NCBI GenBank assembly: GCA_963920665.1 | Contig: OY987263.1 | Location: 21,037,968-21,101,967 of the forward strand | Origin: Straminergon stramineum | Taxonomy: Eukaryota; Streptophyta; Bryopsida; Hypnales; Calliergonaceae | Direction: 5' to 3' | DNA length: 64,000 nt | Shown: one piece after another, positions 1 to 12,572 of the stretch | Layout: every line of letters begins with the position of its first letter | Position numbering within the stretch: position 1 is the stretch's first letter | The notes under the pieces: model-generated | Told to the model about the DNA's origin: nothing | Database searches by the model: none | What the model saw: the letters and a program-made list of their open reading frames with translations, nothing else | Translations under genes and position numbers: made by a program

Positions 1-292
1 GTTCAGAATTAGAGTAGCCCTACTTGCTTAAACTATAATTATAACTTCACTTTGGAAGTTCACAGCTAACTTTACTTAAACATATTTGTATCGTTCAAGC
101 TGTGAAGTAAAGATCCATCGTGACAGTTACCTTGAAGCTTCTTATATGATTCATTTTTAACATCTCTAAGTATGGAAGCGGCCCTTTTTAGCCATTTGTT
201 CACTTAGGGGTTAGTTATCTTCTCTTCTTTTTGACTTATTTTATAGCTGGAGCAGGCGGTAGTAACACCTTGATTGGTCATTTATCATCCAG

Positions 293-1190
293 GATGACGG
301 TGCTGTCCACATTGTCTATGTGGAGAAAAGTGCCGAGAACGAAATTTCCGCGGAAGATCATCACCTCAGTATCCTTGCTACTGTCTGCGGCAGGTGTGTC
401 TCAGTTTCCTTACTCATCCCAGCTGTCGAACGTGGAGGCATTCGAATGTGGAGCCTTCAATCTTCGCGTTTCTTTCTAGAAGTTTTTGTAGGATTTTGTT
501 CGAGTCCTCATTGTATATGAGTAATTTTCTCAATGCTGGAGCATATGTACGTCTGTGCAGTCGTGAGGCAGCCAAGGAAAAGATGCTCTACAGTTACAAC
601 CAAGCCATGAACGGGTTTTCTGCAAAACTTACAGATGACCAAGTGAAGGCCCTAACAGGTAATTTGTTTATTGGCTATCATAACATAACCCTCCTTTTAC
701 ATAGTGTAGAAGTGTGCTTTCAATGGGAGATCATTTTGAATATAACTGTTGAGAGATCATTTTGTGCTCGAGAGCCAAATCTGTCGAGGTCGAATGTTTA
801 TTACTGTGTTAGAATTTTCTTAATTTCTGCAATTTCACAGTGGGAGGTTGTGATCCGCTAGAATTGACAGTGAACAACCCCGTCTCCATTCAGAGAGGAG
901 TGGCCATTGGTAGTTAGCCAAGTCATGCTTGCACCTCTTGCTAACATGGCCAACCAAGTGTGTCTATTGTTGGGTTGTTGTCGGTAACAGGGGTGAGTTA
1001 AGTTTAGTCTCTAGAGCAGAGATTTTGATGCCCTTTTGGTTTGTTTGCAGAAACTCCCGGAGTTCTGCGTGTTGTGAAGGACCAAGTTCACACCATCCAT
1101 CCAGTTAAACCTGTGGGTGGTGCAGGCCCCCGTAGGACTATAGTGGGTGGTAATGTGATTTCATCACTGGGCGGTCCTAACCTTCACTAG
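293..1190 (+). CDS. Subtilisin propeptide-like protease inhibitor (I9 domain), 5' part missing
   Basis: Three exons can be joined in frame: 293-393, 561-658 and 1051-1190 (stop TAG). All have AG acceptors and GT donors, and the joints keep frame (AG+T gives Ser, G+AA gives Glu). The product reads DDGAVHIVYVEKS, then a HHLSILATV segment, then REAAKEKMLYSYNQAMNGFS, AKLTDDQVKAL and TPGVLRVV. This is the inhibitor I9 (subtilase propeptide) fold without a protease domain, as in Arabidopsis SPI-1 (At1g71950), which inhibits subtilases. The protein ends shortly after the I9 core with a Gly-rich tail (PVGGAGPRR...GGPNLH), so it is a stand-alone propeptide and not the start of a subtilase. The first exon shown begins in mid-protein. 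The N-terminus and promoter must lie upstream, probably outside the window. The family call is strong; the exact start is unknown. Confidence 0.8.
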
Positions 1191-4100
1191 AGCTATACTG
1201 AATGACGAGTCTTTTGTAGTGAACATCAGGAAATGGTAGTGGGATGATAAGTTGCTCCCACTTTTGGACTGGCAACTTACATTAGTTTCAAGTTTTGAGT
1301 TGTAAGCTCTATGAATGAGAGCAGAATTATATAAGCGTATTATTGTGAGTTTTGAAGAGCGTTATTAATAGCTTTTGGCTTGTTACGGTATATGCCTGTG
1401 AACTTTTTAGGCTTGGCAGGTGGCTCCTGCTGTGAATAAACTTAAATGTTCCACTGTAATCGCGTTTTCGCTGTATTTCCTGACAATCCGTCGTGTTTTA
1501 TACACAATCAATCATCTGGCTGGACAATTTAGGTAGGGCAACCAATTACCGTAATCCCTAGGTGTTAAAATGGGATTCGCAAATTGTAATGTGGTTTTGC
1601 AAGCTTTGGGTATGATAACTGCTATTTGGAACTTTACTCTCCCTCGTAGACTTTAGACACAGATTTTTCTTGGAAAAATTCTCAAAAAATCATGCAAGGT
1701 TTGGTGCTTATGAGTGCTTCTGTTTTGGGGTATTTTTCCAATTGGAATTATGATCCTATTCGTGCATTCATTGCATTGCACCTCTACAATTGTTGAGGTT
1801 TTCTTAGTCATAGAAATCGGTGCTCCTCATGTATGAATAATGTCAAGATGTGAGTTCATCGGATTGCAGTAACTTAGGGAGTCCATTTCAGGTAAGGTAA
1901 GGTAAGTGACTGACCCTATTTGTGACACAATTTCTGGTGTGCCCCACATATAGTGCGAAAAAAATAATTTTCTTCACATATGGGAAAGTGAGAAATAAAT
2001 ACAAATTGATTTATCTTTTTGACAAAGTATGAAGTTGAAACAAATTTTAGAAGTGTTTTGTTACTATTCATAAGTAAAACCAACAAAAAGTATAGTCTTC
2101 AAATGGTCATCTTATAAGTGAGACCAATAAAAGGTAATGTACATCGTTTTCAAGTGGTCATCTTATCCACCTACAATAATTTTTATAAGTTTTTATACAC
2201 TTCAAAAATGGCTATACCTAACTGGAAAATTAGTTTTTTTTTCTTTTTTCTTTTTGAAAAAAAATTAGATTTTTCAACAAATTTTTTACTGAAGTGGTCA
2301 TCTTACTCACTTGTAATCTTATGTGTTTTCATACACTTCAAATATTGCTAGAACTAATTGGAAAATTAGATTTTTTTCATCAAAATTTTAGACCCACAAT
2401 GGTCTAAGTAACATACAAATACAAAAGTTTCAAAACTCTTTTGTTAAGGGTATAAGAACTCATTTTGGAATCTTATGGTAGAAGGGTAATGAATTTTAAA
2501 ATATTATTGATTGAAATATGATCCTAAATATTTATGTTTCTTATTGTCGCTCTAAAAATCTCCAAAAAATAATGAAAAATAAATATATAAATATTTATTA
2601 CACTTTTCAAATTTGTATTAAGAATATTTTTTTACTAATATATTTGATTAAAATTTAAAATATTAAAAAACGATGAAAATTTTGAAAAATCATTGTACAC
2701 GAGTGTGTTACATGTAGTTCGACATGTTCAAATTTTGTTGAAGTTCTTTAATTTCTCAATTAGCTATGGCAATTTTTGTAGGTACACAAAATATTTTGAG
2801 TGCCATGGTATAATAGCCACAATATTATCCAAGGAAACGCTACAACATTAAGATCCTAATGTGGCCATATTCTTTAATGGTTTTACACCTAAAAAGTGCA
2901 AGATCCTATTCTTGCCACTCGGTCATTCCTAAACTATTTTTTGCACATTCCAACAATATCCATTAATTCATCCCTTTAAAAGTAGGGCAATTAGATTCTT
3001 GTATGGCTATAGTAGGTCCTTCCTGCCCTTCCATAAAGACACTCCAATAGTCATGTGGCATGGATGGAATCACTAACATTAAATTAGTCAAGGATTCAAA
3101 CCATATGGCTTGTCAAAGTGTTTGGGTTTGGAAAGCCTAGTCACACCTTCCTCCACCAAATACATTTATTAATTCTATTTTATTATTGCCATTGTATTTA
3201 ACAAATATTTTATGTTCTTTAACTTTCTATGACCCTTTTTCTGATACTATCTTTCAAATGTTTTTTGACATCCCCCTTTTATCTTGAATAAGTGTTCATA
3301 TTGGAAACTCATGCATGTTTAAGTAGTTTTGAGTATGAAGTATACAAGGTTTTTTAGACCTAATTTTTATTTAGATTGCAATGAACTGGCATACAATGTT
3401 TTCCGTTGATTGAAGTGATAAATTTTGGACCTTCCTAAATTATTCATTTTACAATATAATTAATGAAATTGGTATAAAAAAACATGAAGTTCCAATTATT
3501 TGGAGACACATGCAATATCATATTCTAAATCTATTTCCTTGACATTTTGTATTGGCCCAACTACAAAAGACAATGACATAAAGACAAAGAGAAAAAATGT
3601 AGTCAAGGTTGAGTTATTTAAAAAATCATGAAAGGTTATTTTGAACCTTGAAGGTCACAATTATAATCAATCACTACATGTTCTACATGTATGGATAGAA
3701 GAATTACGTTTTTTCAACACTAAGGCTTCAATGTTCTTTATACTACTCCATAATAAACAAGCAATGACATCTAATTGTTTATAATTATAAAATTTCCAAA
3801 TTTTCGTTTGAAAATCTATTAAAATTGTCAGATTACAAATATAAATTTAGAAAATAGATGTAAATTTTAATTTGATAATTTATAGATTTATAAACTAAGG
3901 CTCAATTGTTCTCTCTACTTCAACATAGATGATTGATTAGAGTTTTTTGGCTTTGTTGCTTCCCAAAGAATTGATTGAATCCATTTCCAAATAATAGTGT
4001 TGGATATTTCCTCGTAATATTATTTTTTATGAAAATTAGAATTCATGAATATTGTTGCTACATTTTGGCAACTTCTCCACTTATCTCTTGGTTTGAATTT

Positions 4101-6749
4101 TATTTGTACAGATGATGATTTTTTTAAAATTTGAGGCTAATAAATGACATAGATCTTATCGAGTTGAATTTTTATTCAAGTTCAAAAATTTGAAAAATTC
4201 CTATAAATCTATATTTTATTGGAATTTGAACTTTGGATCTATAACTATAGAATATTCATTTTCTAAATATAAATGACAAAAGAGAAATTCAATTTCTATC
4301 TCAAGGAGGTCAACTAAGTAGATTTATTTTCCAAAGTTTACAAAATTTAATTTTTTCTTACCTTTGATTCATTTCAATTTTAATCAATGAAATGAATGTT
4401 ATAAAGGTTTAAGACATTGAAGACAAAATGAAGTCAAACATTAAAACATTCAAGATTATACAATTCTTATTCTTCATTTATACATACAAATTAAGAATCT
4501 CATTAGAAAAAAATTACCATAGCTTCCCAACAACTTGGGGAACTTATTGCCTAATAATTAATTAAAGTGAAAAAATATTTAACCAACCAAAAAGTAAAAT
4601 ATTAAAATCAGAAAGTTTCAAAATATAATTAAAGTAATTTAGGCATTCATTCAAGTTATCCTTACTATTTGGGGGAAGCATGACTTTTTGGACCAATGCT
4701 TGTCAATATCATTTGAGATGCTTGGACATAGTTACTAATAGCATGCCAACTTTAGAATATAAATTTGATGCTTTCTTTATTAGATTATAGCACATGTGAG
4801 TTGAATTTCTATGATTAGGTATCTTTTCATATATATATTTTTTGGGGGCAAACTAAGTTAGTAATTTCCCAAAAGTTTAGGCACCTTTTTATTATTTCTT
4901 TTCTCACCAAGCTTCTAGGAAGCTATGGTATTAAATTAAAACAAAGAATTAGACATTGATTCCTACCATTGAGAATAAAATTTCATTGATGACATTTCGT
5001 TTCGAACTTATTTAGGCAATATTTAAATTAAATCTCATCTATCTACATCTCTATTTATATATTGATGAATATAGGGTGCAATAGATGTGAATAAACATTA
5101 CCAAAGTCATGAAATGAAGCCAATAAAGTGAAGGTATGACTTCATCTAGAGCCAAAGCTATGAAATGAAATACATATGAAAGCTACGACAATAAAAAATA
5201 GCGGCAAGTAAAGCCACAATTGTTGCATCAAATAATTTGTGTCGTCTTTCATGTGCTACATGACCTTTTTGCCATTTTTTTACATGTTCAATCATCTACA
5301 ATTGTGTAATTTTATGAATTCACACCTATTACAACCTATACTCATCAATACATACAACAACAAACAAAATTGAGTACAAATTTGAAACTATTTCATTCAA
5401 ACAACCATAACATAAGCATCGATGGGCAAAATCCAAAAGTAGATGTACAGAAGTTGTAGTATCGAGCATATAATACATTACTACAGAAGTTTAAAGAAAA
5501 GATTAGTTGTAATCTGAAAGATAATTATTTTTAAAGTTAACCATGTTTAAATCTTGGTTTTGTGCAACATAATTTGAAATTATTTTATATTTTATCAGTT
5601 TTTAATTAGAACTCCAGAAAACTTTTCGAACCTTGGGATATTAGTCTCCATCATTTGGGATTGATGTGAACAAAAGTTGAAAGAAGTTGACATTTACATA
5701 ATTTGAATATTCACAATTTGACGAACAAGCTAATCATGATGGTTCTCATGATGTTGGAATAATTTTTTGGAATTGAAAGCATGGACTTGCATTAGCCATA
5801 GTAGAGAGTGACTGTGTAAGGTTCAACATGAACCATTATTATATCTGAATGCCTTCACATTCAAAATATTCCCTAAATAGAACATTACAATCAATTTATA
5901 TACTAAAGACATGTGATGTATTTTGGGTGCACTTTTTAAGTTCAATTTTTCGGTAAAACAGACTGGAGTTCACAATGCACATAATTGACTGGTCGAATTC
6001 CCTCTCCCTATCCAACGAATCAAATGAGTTCCTTTTACAATTGCTTGTGTTTATTCACTTTTTCCTTTATATTTTATTTTGGTTGAATATCATTGATTCA
6101 ATTTCTTTTGTCTAATCTTTCCACTACCCACAATTAATAAACTTGAATTGTTTTCCACCTAGGACAAAGCTTCATTCACATCTTCCTAGTTTTGTGTCAT
6201 TTAACAATATAATTGATCAAAACTAGCTATGAAGATTTCATACAACTTCCTTGCACCAAAATGTATAAAAAAAATATCCACAAATATTTTGACCTTTCGG
6301 AAGAAATCACCCTACACTCAATTCAATTTCATGACCTATCAAAAAAGATATCAACAAATTGTAGATACAGTACGTTATTGGGAAATCAAATGCATCATCA
6401 TGGTCAATGGGTGACAGCTGTACAACTTGCGATGATAGTTGAAACTGTGGAAGATTTTCCACAATGACATGGAAGAGAGGGTCATATTAGGAAGGACTCA
6501 GTTCGTCACAGGGATAGACACAACTTCCGTCCTAGATATTAAATTACCAATCAAGGGAAGGACCACCACTCAGACCGATTAGCGATACGCGTCGAAAACG
6601 CATTACGCTAAGACCACTTCTCAATCACCCAGGAATATGGCTGCAACAACCACACCCTGGCTATCATACAGCGAAAAATCAGGCAAGACATTCAGCTAAA
6701 GAATCGAAACCACCAAATCGTATACTCAGAACAGGATGCATTGGTGCCT
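1191..6749. other. AT-rich intergenic DNA, no gene seen
   Basis: From about 1.9 kb to 6.5 kb the sequence is very AT-rich and poor in CG dinucleotides, with only short chance reading frames. 1191-1900 is probably 3' UTR and flank of the propeptide-inhibitor gene. 6480-6749 is GC-richer and may be the 3' UTR of the minus-strand gene that ends at 6750. I see no transposase or reverse transcriptase remnant. The CG poverty would fit old methylated repeat DNA; this is inference. Confidence 0.6.
2104..2380. repeat. Degenerate local tandem repeat, unit about 140 bp
   Basis: The phrase TGGTCATCTTA starts copies at 2104, 2154 and 2294. The second and third copies continue in parallel through a poly-pyrimidine stretch, TACACTTCAAA, a degenerate GCTA core and AACTGGAAAATTAG. 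The first copy is short. This is a small duplicated tract in AT-rich DNA. Confidence 0.6.
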
Positions 6750-9700
6750 TCAAACCTTCAAGTGCACAAATTCGTCCTTAAAAAGAGACTGCACTTTGCT
6801 ATGGATTCGGGCAGACCGTCTCACCGCTGACCCTGCCATCAATAATCCGTCAACAAACCGATATCAGAGAACTGAAAAAGATATATAGTATGCACAAATT
6901 CCCAAGAGAGATGATAAACAAGCTGCAAAACGAAAGTAACTCTACTAAATAAATGTGATACATCAATACCTCCACTTTCATTCGATTTCTAGAAAAATTC
7001 TCTATTTGATTATCACATACAAATCCAAATATGACATTCTTAGAAGTCTTCTACTCCAAAATATCCACCAGTTACAATTCTACTAGACATACACGATGAA
7101 TCGTCAAGAATGATGACCCCAAACATGCCACTATTACATTTAATACATGTATTAAAATCATTTGACTACATATCTTATTGAACATTGGAAAAAATTCCAG
7201 ACCATTTTCCAATCTCTCACTATAAGTAGAGACAATCAAATAGCAGTTGCTATTAAACAGCTTGAAAAGGAGTGGTACCTGGAGTTGGGCAACCAGTGTT
7301 ATCTGCCCCAATTTCTCGGTCACCCTGCTACCAACATCACAAGACCTTCGTATTATAACAACCCCACAATAACACAAATCACTTGGAACTACGAGAACAA
7401 TCCAATTACGATATTTCTTGCAAAACCGAAATAAGATAATCCAAAACACCTTACGTCGACTGCAGTTCCAAAAGATTCAAAAGTTAATGATAACAAAAAA
7501 CTCATTCAATGTCCTCACCTTGCGAGCAGTCCGGGGTTCTGCACATCCATCCTGCTGGGACTCCTTCACTGCAGCCTTGTTCTTGGAACACGATTTCGTA
7601 AGTCTCGTCACACCTGACACCTCAAAACTCACAGCCTTAGAAGCTCCCACAGAGTCCAAGTCAACGACTATGCGCACAACAAAATTCAAAATATATTTGC
7701 CGCTACACACTCGAGAGACATATGACATTCTAATACAAGGAATCAATAAACATCCTAATACACCTAAACTCAACAACTTCGACTTACGTTTCGGAGGACT
7801 GCAAGTCGAGGTCGGGTCCTTCTCAATTGCACCACTAGACCCATTTTCCAAATCCCTGCTCTGGTTCTCCATCTGACTCTGAACATACTCAGACAACGGA
7901 CTCGTCTCCTTCGGCAATTTAGCAGACAGAATCTCCTTCAATTTCGAACCCTTCATTTCCCTCTCCACTATGGACTTCCAGGAAGGCTTCGGCAGATCCA
8001 GTCGCGGAGTCACCTCTTTCGATCCTCGAGACAAACGCTTACTCTTTGTGCTCGATGATTGTCCCGATGGGCTGCTCCCAAATGGCGAACATTCGACTGT
8101 CACGTCCGACGGGCCTCTCCGGGTCATATTGCCCACGCTGTTTGTTCTGCGATGTCGACTTCTCAGAATCCTAACACTGGCAGATTCAGATGGAGTATCA
8201 GCACTGGGAGTGGCAGGAACGAAGGGAGTACCCGGATCACCTTTCATCGACCTCTGCTTCGACAGCTTCCTCATTGGAGTGGCAAGGGAAATTTTAGAGC
8301 TTTCATTTTGGACGATGCTAATATCACCGTCAACTGGAATTGCGGTTCCACAATCGGCCTCTACAGAATGGTTAACAGCAGATACAGTATCCACGAGAGG
8401 GTCCGTAGCAGACGGCGGCATGCCAAAAGTGTCCACAGGAGAATCACTTGCCGCTGACATGTCGGCAGATGACGGCGTTCCTCGGGCCAAGTCCTTGGCA
8501 TTCAAATCTGCTCCATCGAAATTATCCAGGACACGCAACACGTGAGGACCCATTCGAATAACACAGGCGCACTGAAAGGTGTAGCAAAGCTCAAAAAATT
8601 AACAGCTGCTCCACAACATACTGAACAAAAGGAACATGGAGACCAACATGACCACGTTGCATGAAAATACCCAAGAAGAGCATACAAACAAGGGAATCAC
8701 CTTCAGCCTCACGGCCTTCTTGGGAATCTGAACCGCCATCTGGAGACTCGGCTAGCCCTGAGCTGGCACCTCGTACCTCAGCCAACTCGCTAAACATCTT
8801 CACCTTTTCTTCCACACTGCCTCGGACGCTCAGAAGAACGGCCTCGGCACTTAAACTGTGCCTGTGAGATCGAGAAATATTCTCCACAATCTCAGTCATA
8901 GATTGCTCTGCTTCGTCGTGCAAATCGTTCCCTTCCAAGTGGACTTCGTTCTCAGAAAATCTGCCCTTCATCTCAGGGACCTTGAAATCGGGAGACGAGA
9001 TGGCATCATGATCCGGCAGGATATGCGACAAAACCTCTCTCATGACAGAGTCCACATCCATCAGCCGAACGGCTCCTCGACCTGGAACAAAAAAGATATG
9101 TCAACAGTTTAGGAAGCGATTATCCAGGCCACTCACGATGCTTACCATCCCTATACCACTGATTCGATCAGTTTGCAGGTGTAGGGATCCAAACAAGTTC
9201 AACTACGAAAAACTCAAAAACTCTCGGAAACGTACAGATCAAATTACACATCCGTTCTTGCAACAGTAGAAGCGGAAAATCAAAACGAGACAATCAAGAC
9301 ACAACAAATACTGCACATTGTCTAGATTCCCAACATGTCACGAGACGACGGAAATCCTCAAGAAGCATCTGCACTCTTACCCTCGGGACTGAGGTCCACA
9401 GGCTCTCCGGAAACCGCAGATTGAATTTCGGGAGTACCCTTCTCAGATGAAGCACCATCCAACCATTCAGACAAGGAATCCACAGGCCTCTCGGCGACAC
9501 CGTCGGACACTGCAGATGCACGAATGAATCCCTCTTCTAAAACAGGACCACTGTGTCTGGCCAAGGGAGGCTCGGCCGCAGACTTGCTGCCGAATTCAGA
9601 CGCACAATCGACATTGCCGTTGGAGGAAACTTTGAAACTGGGGGTGGCTATATCCTCTGATATTAATGACGGGATCCCGAGTGCAGGCAATGCAATGGTC

Positions 9701-12572
9701 ACCTTTTCACTAGCTTCCAGGTCCCTCGGTCCATCAACTTCCGAAGTGCTTGGGGACTTGCTCACAGTCTCAACGCCAGGAAAGGAGACCTACAAAACTC
9801 AGAAGAATGAGTCTACTACAGACCAGAAAATCCTCACGTCACTGCATTTCATAATCGTACTCACATCAACAGGGTGATGTAAACAGCAAGAATGACCAAA
9901 ACGATAGTAAGAGTGGACGAAAGGAGCAGCACACGAAACTGGTTCGAAATCGACGATCAGAAAGAGATGGAAACAACCATACCTGTGCAGCAGCCTGCGT
10001 CCTACAGGGGCTGGATGGACACACTGCCCTTGACTTGCCTGTTTAAAGTCAACCAAGAAAAATTAGATCATCAATGCAAACTATCAGGCACTCCACAACA
10101 CGAATAGCGAACAAATACAAGCAATGCCAATGGGGCAAATGAATATTATACCGAGTATGAGCTCTTAAGATTCAAAAGACGCCTACCATGCGGACTAAGG
10201 TCAACCACGATTTCTGGTGGCGAAGACTCAACACCCAAGGAACCCATTTCAAAAGATTGAACATCCAAAACCTTGGACAGGGAATCCACCGGCTTTTCAG
10301 AAATACCGTTGCCGAGTCCACACACAGGCGGAGATTTCGCTTCTACGACGCCACTGCTGAAATCCTCAGAAGCAGGCTGCGCAGGGAGCTTGCTCCCGAC
10401 TCTAGATGCAAGCTCCAAAAGCTTGGAACCGACGCTCAAACCCAGGGCACCTTCTTCCGACGAAGGAGTGGACACGCACATTGTCTCAACCGCGGGAGCT
10501 CCAGCCTACACAAAAGCATTACGATTAATCTACTACGGATTAGCCTACACATTTAGGTGCAGAAAAACCAGCTCGACATACAGCAATTCGACACAGCCAT
10601 CAAGGATCCCAGAACGTCCAAACAATACCATTTCAGAACAGAAACTGAAAAATGCTACGATAACAAACACGAGAACCAATCATAACAGCGACGGACAGCA
10701 AACATACCGATGGTAGATTCTGGATCTCTGATGGGCTAGTCTCGGCCACTGCCCCTGTCTTGCCTGATGCATATCAAACAGAAAAAATTCAATCGGAACT
10801 CCCACAAACACATGCTCAAGGAAAGTGTAGTTTAAATCCTTGGAACAAGTACTGCAAGGATGATCTCATAAACTAAACGAATAGAAGTTGCCAAAACTAC
10901 ATCACCCAGGAATCTATAGATCTTAGTCGCTGCGTGAAGAATCTCTGGGTATTCATCAATAGAAATGCCAATCAAGGAAACCATAAACCCTGGAAATGAG
11001 TTCACACACGGCGACCAGGAAACGGAATCCACAGCAGAAGAACTCCTTACTTGCAGAATGAGCTACAGCTTGCGTAGCCAAAAACTCCATCGTCTTGGCC
11101 AACTTCTTCCCGTACTCGGCTTTAGCATGTTGGGATCGGGAATCTGCATCCACACATGAGAAAGTCGACGATCTCGATAACATCCGGCCCACGAAATGAG
11201 GACGCTTCTGAAGGACGTCCTTCTTCATTGCACACCCAGTCTCCATAACAACCGCTGGAACGACCGAAATCGTACTCTTAGGCTGCCAAAAAAATCCGTG
11301 TCAAGTGAGGCTGCCTCACCCCCACTCCTCAAAAAGGGACCAAAACTACACTCGAGAAGCAATTTGAAACTAGGATGAAAAGCAGAAATCATACCAAGCT
11401 TATGCACCAACAATAATACACGCAGGTACACCGACGGACTACACAGCCAGAGAACAACACCGACACGAAGCCAAAACACTTACAGCTACTTCCAGCACGG
11501 CACCGCCGGCTTCGGACGCAACACGCTTAGACTCCTCTGGTTCGAAAACCGATTTGTCGATTACGTCGCCATTCCTCGAACGCACACCCTGCTGGGTCAC
11601 CTCGCATTGCTGAACAAGAGCACTCACTAATTCGTCGCCTGGGTACGATTCCTGATAACGCTTCAAATGAACCAAGACGTCTTTCCTGGGCTGCAACACA
11701 CCCCTCCATGCTCAGACACAATTGCACTTCACAATTCTCCCAAAACGCAATGCCAAACTGCGGTCAGGAAATGCAATTCCTTCCCAACACGAAACACTCA
11801 CCTCCGCCTCCAACCTGATGGCCACACGAAACAAGTCGATCACCACCTCGTGCTTCTTCTCGCCCTCGGCAAGCTTGATCAACGCAACCCAATGAGACGC
11901 AGAATACAACAAAGATGAATCGCTCCACAAGGAAACACCCACGGAACCACGCACCATACCATTCTTGGAGCAAGAACATCGACCCTTGTCAAGGGAAGAG
12001 AAACGCGGCGCTCGAGCCTGAACCTCTGGCTTCTTTTCTACCATGCTCGGTCGATTCAATACTCTCGGTCGTTTCGAACCAACTGCATTACTGGGGACCT
12101 CACCCTTCTTCGCTAATGTATCCGGCTTCACATCCCGAGCAGATGCAGCGAACACCATCGGTGGTTGGACTGAACTCAGGTTGTCGGATGATGGTCTCCT
12201 CTTATGCAGAGGAGTGGACTTCCCTGCAGTTAGATCCACGTATCAGAGTCAGAAATGCCCCGCACAATCTAAACCTCCGATCAGAAAACGACTCCGACCA
12301 AATGTGCATCGGTTCCACACAGAGAGGCTCTATCCAACTGGATACAATCAATTCAATTGTGATTCTGGTGAGACAGAAAGACGGGCCAAATTGGCACCTG
12401 TAATGAAAGGCAGCTTCGTCAGGTTCGACCGGAAGCTCTGGGGTCCATCTCCGAAAGTCGAGAGTTGCTTCTTCGATGCGAGAGGGGCTGCGTACCGAGA
12501 TGCGACGGCGGAGTACTGCTTCCCAGCTCGCGTCACCTTCTGACCATCCAGTGCGGTTTTGGGTATAGACAT
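6750..12572 (-). CDS. Unrecognised large Ser/Pro-rich basic protein, 13 exons, about 1101 aa
   Basis: The model is read on the minus strand. Exons: 12572-12398, 12223-11802, 11690-11484, 11282-11051, 10763-10708, 10505-10187, 10038-9983, 9789-9381, 9081-8690, 8571-7788, 7643-7519, 7324-7279 and 6832-6750 (TGA). Every joint keeps frame. The exon 9 donor (gtttgt) is the weakest; it was chosen because it gives phase 0 into exon 10. The start is the first ATG in the first exon. The N-terminal third holds the most conserved-looking part (HWVALIKLAEGEKKHEVV...LFRVAIRLEAE, then PRKDVLVHLKRYQESYPGDE, about residues 165-225). The rest is low-complexity Ser/Pro/Glu with TP sites, including TPMRK, which fits a CDK-type site. 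Basic patches are RILRSRHRRT and, near the C-terminus, RRSARI. This composition suggests a nuclear or mitotic protein, but that is inference. I do not recognise the family. Exons 5-6 and 7-8 are duplicates. Confidence 0.7.
9381..10763 (-). repeat. Tandem duplication of a two-exon module inside the gene
   Basis: Exon 5 (10763-10708) and exon 7 (10038-9983) are both exactly 56 nt, with the same phases, and encode related peptides (KTGAVAETSP and KSRAVCPSSP). Exon 6 (10505-10187) and exon 8 (9789-9381) both open with a VET-containing segment and close with matching ends (SEKPVDSLSKVLD...VVDLSPHG against AERPVDSLSEWLD...PVDLSPEG). The module therefore duplicated as a unit of about 725-750 bp, counting its introns, without disturbing the frame. 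Confidence 0.8.

Noticed and set aside
7970..8545. Long plus-strand frame opposite exon 10 of the minus-strand gene
   Set aside because: It is antisense to a well-supported exon with correct splice sites; a shadow frame.
11915..12543. Plus-strand frames of about 160 codons
   Set aside because: They mirror exons 1 and 2 of the minus-strand gene, and their products show no domain.
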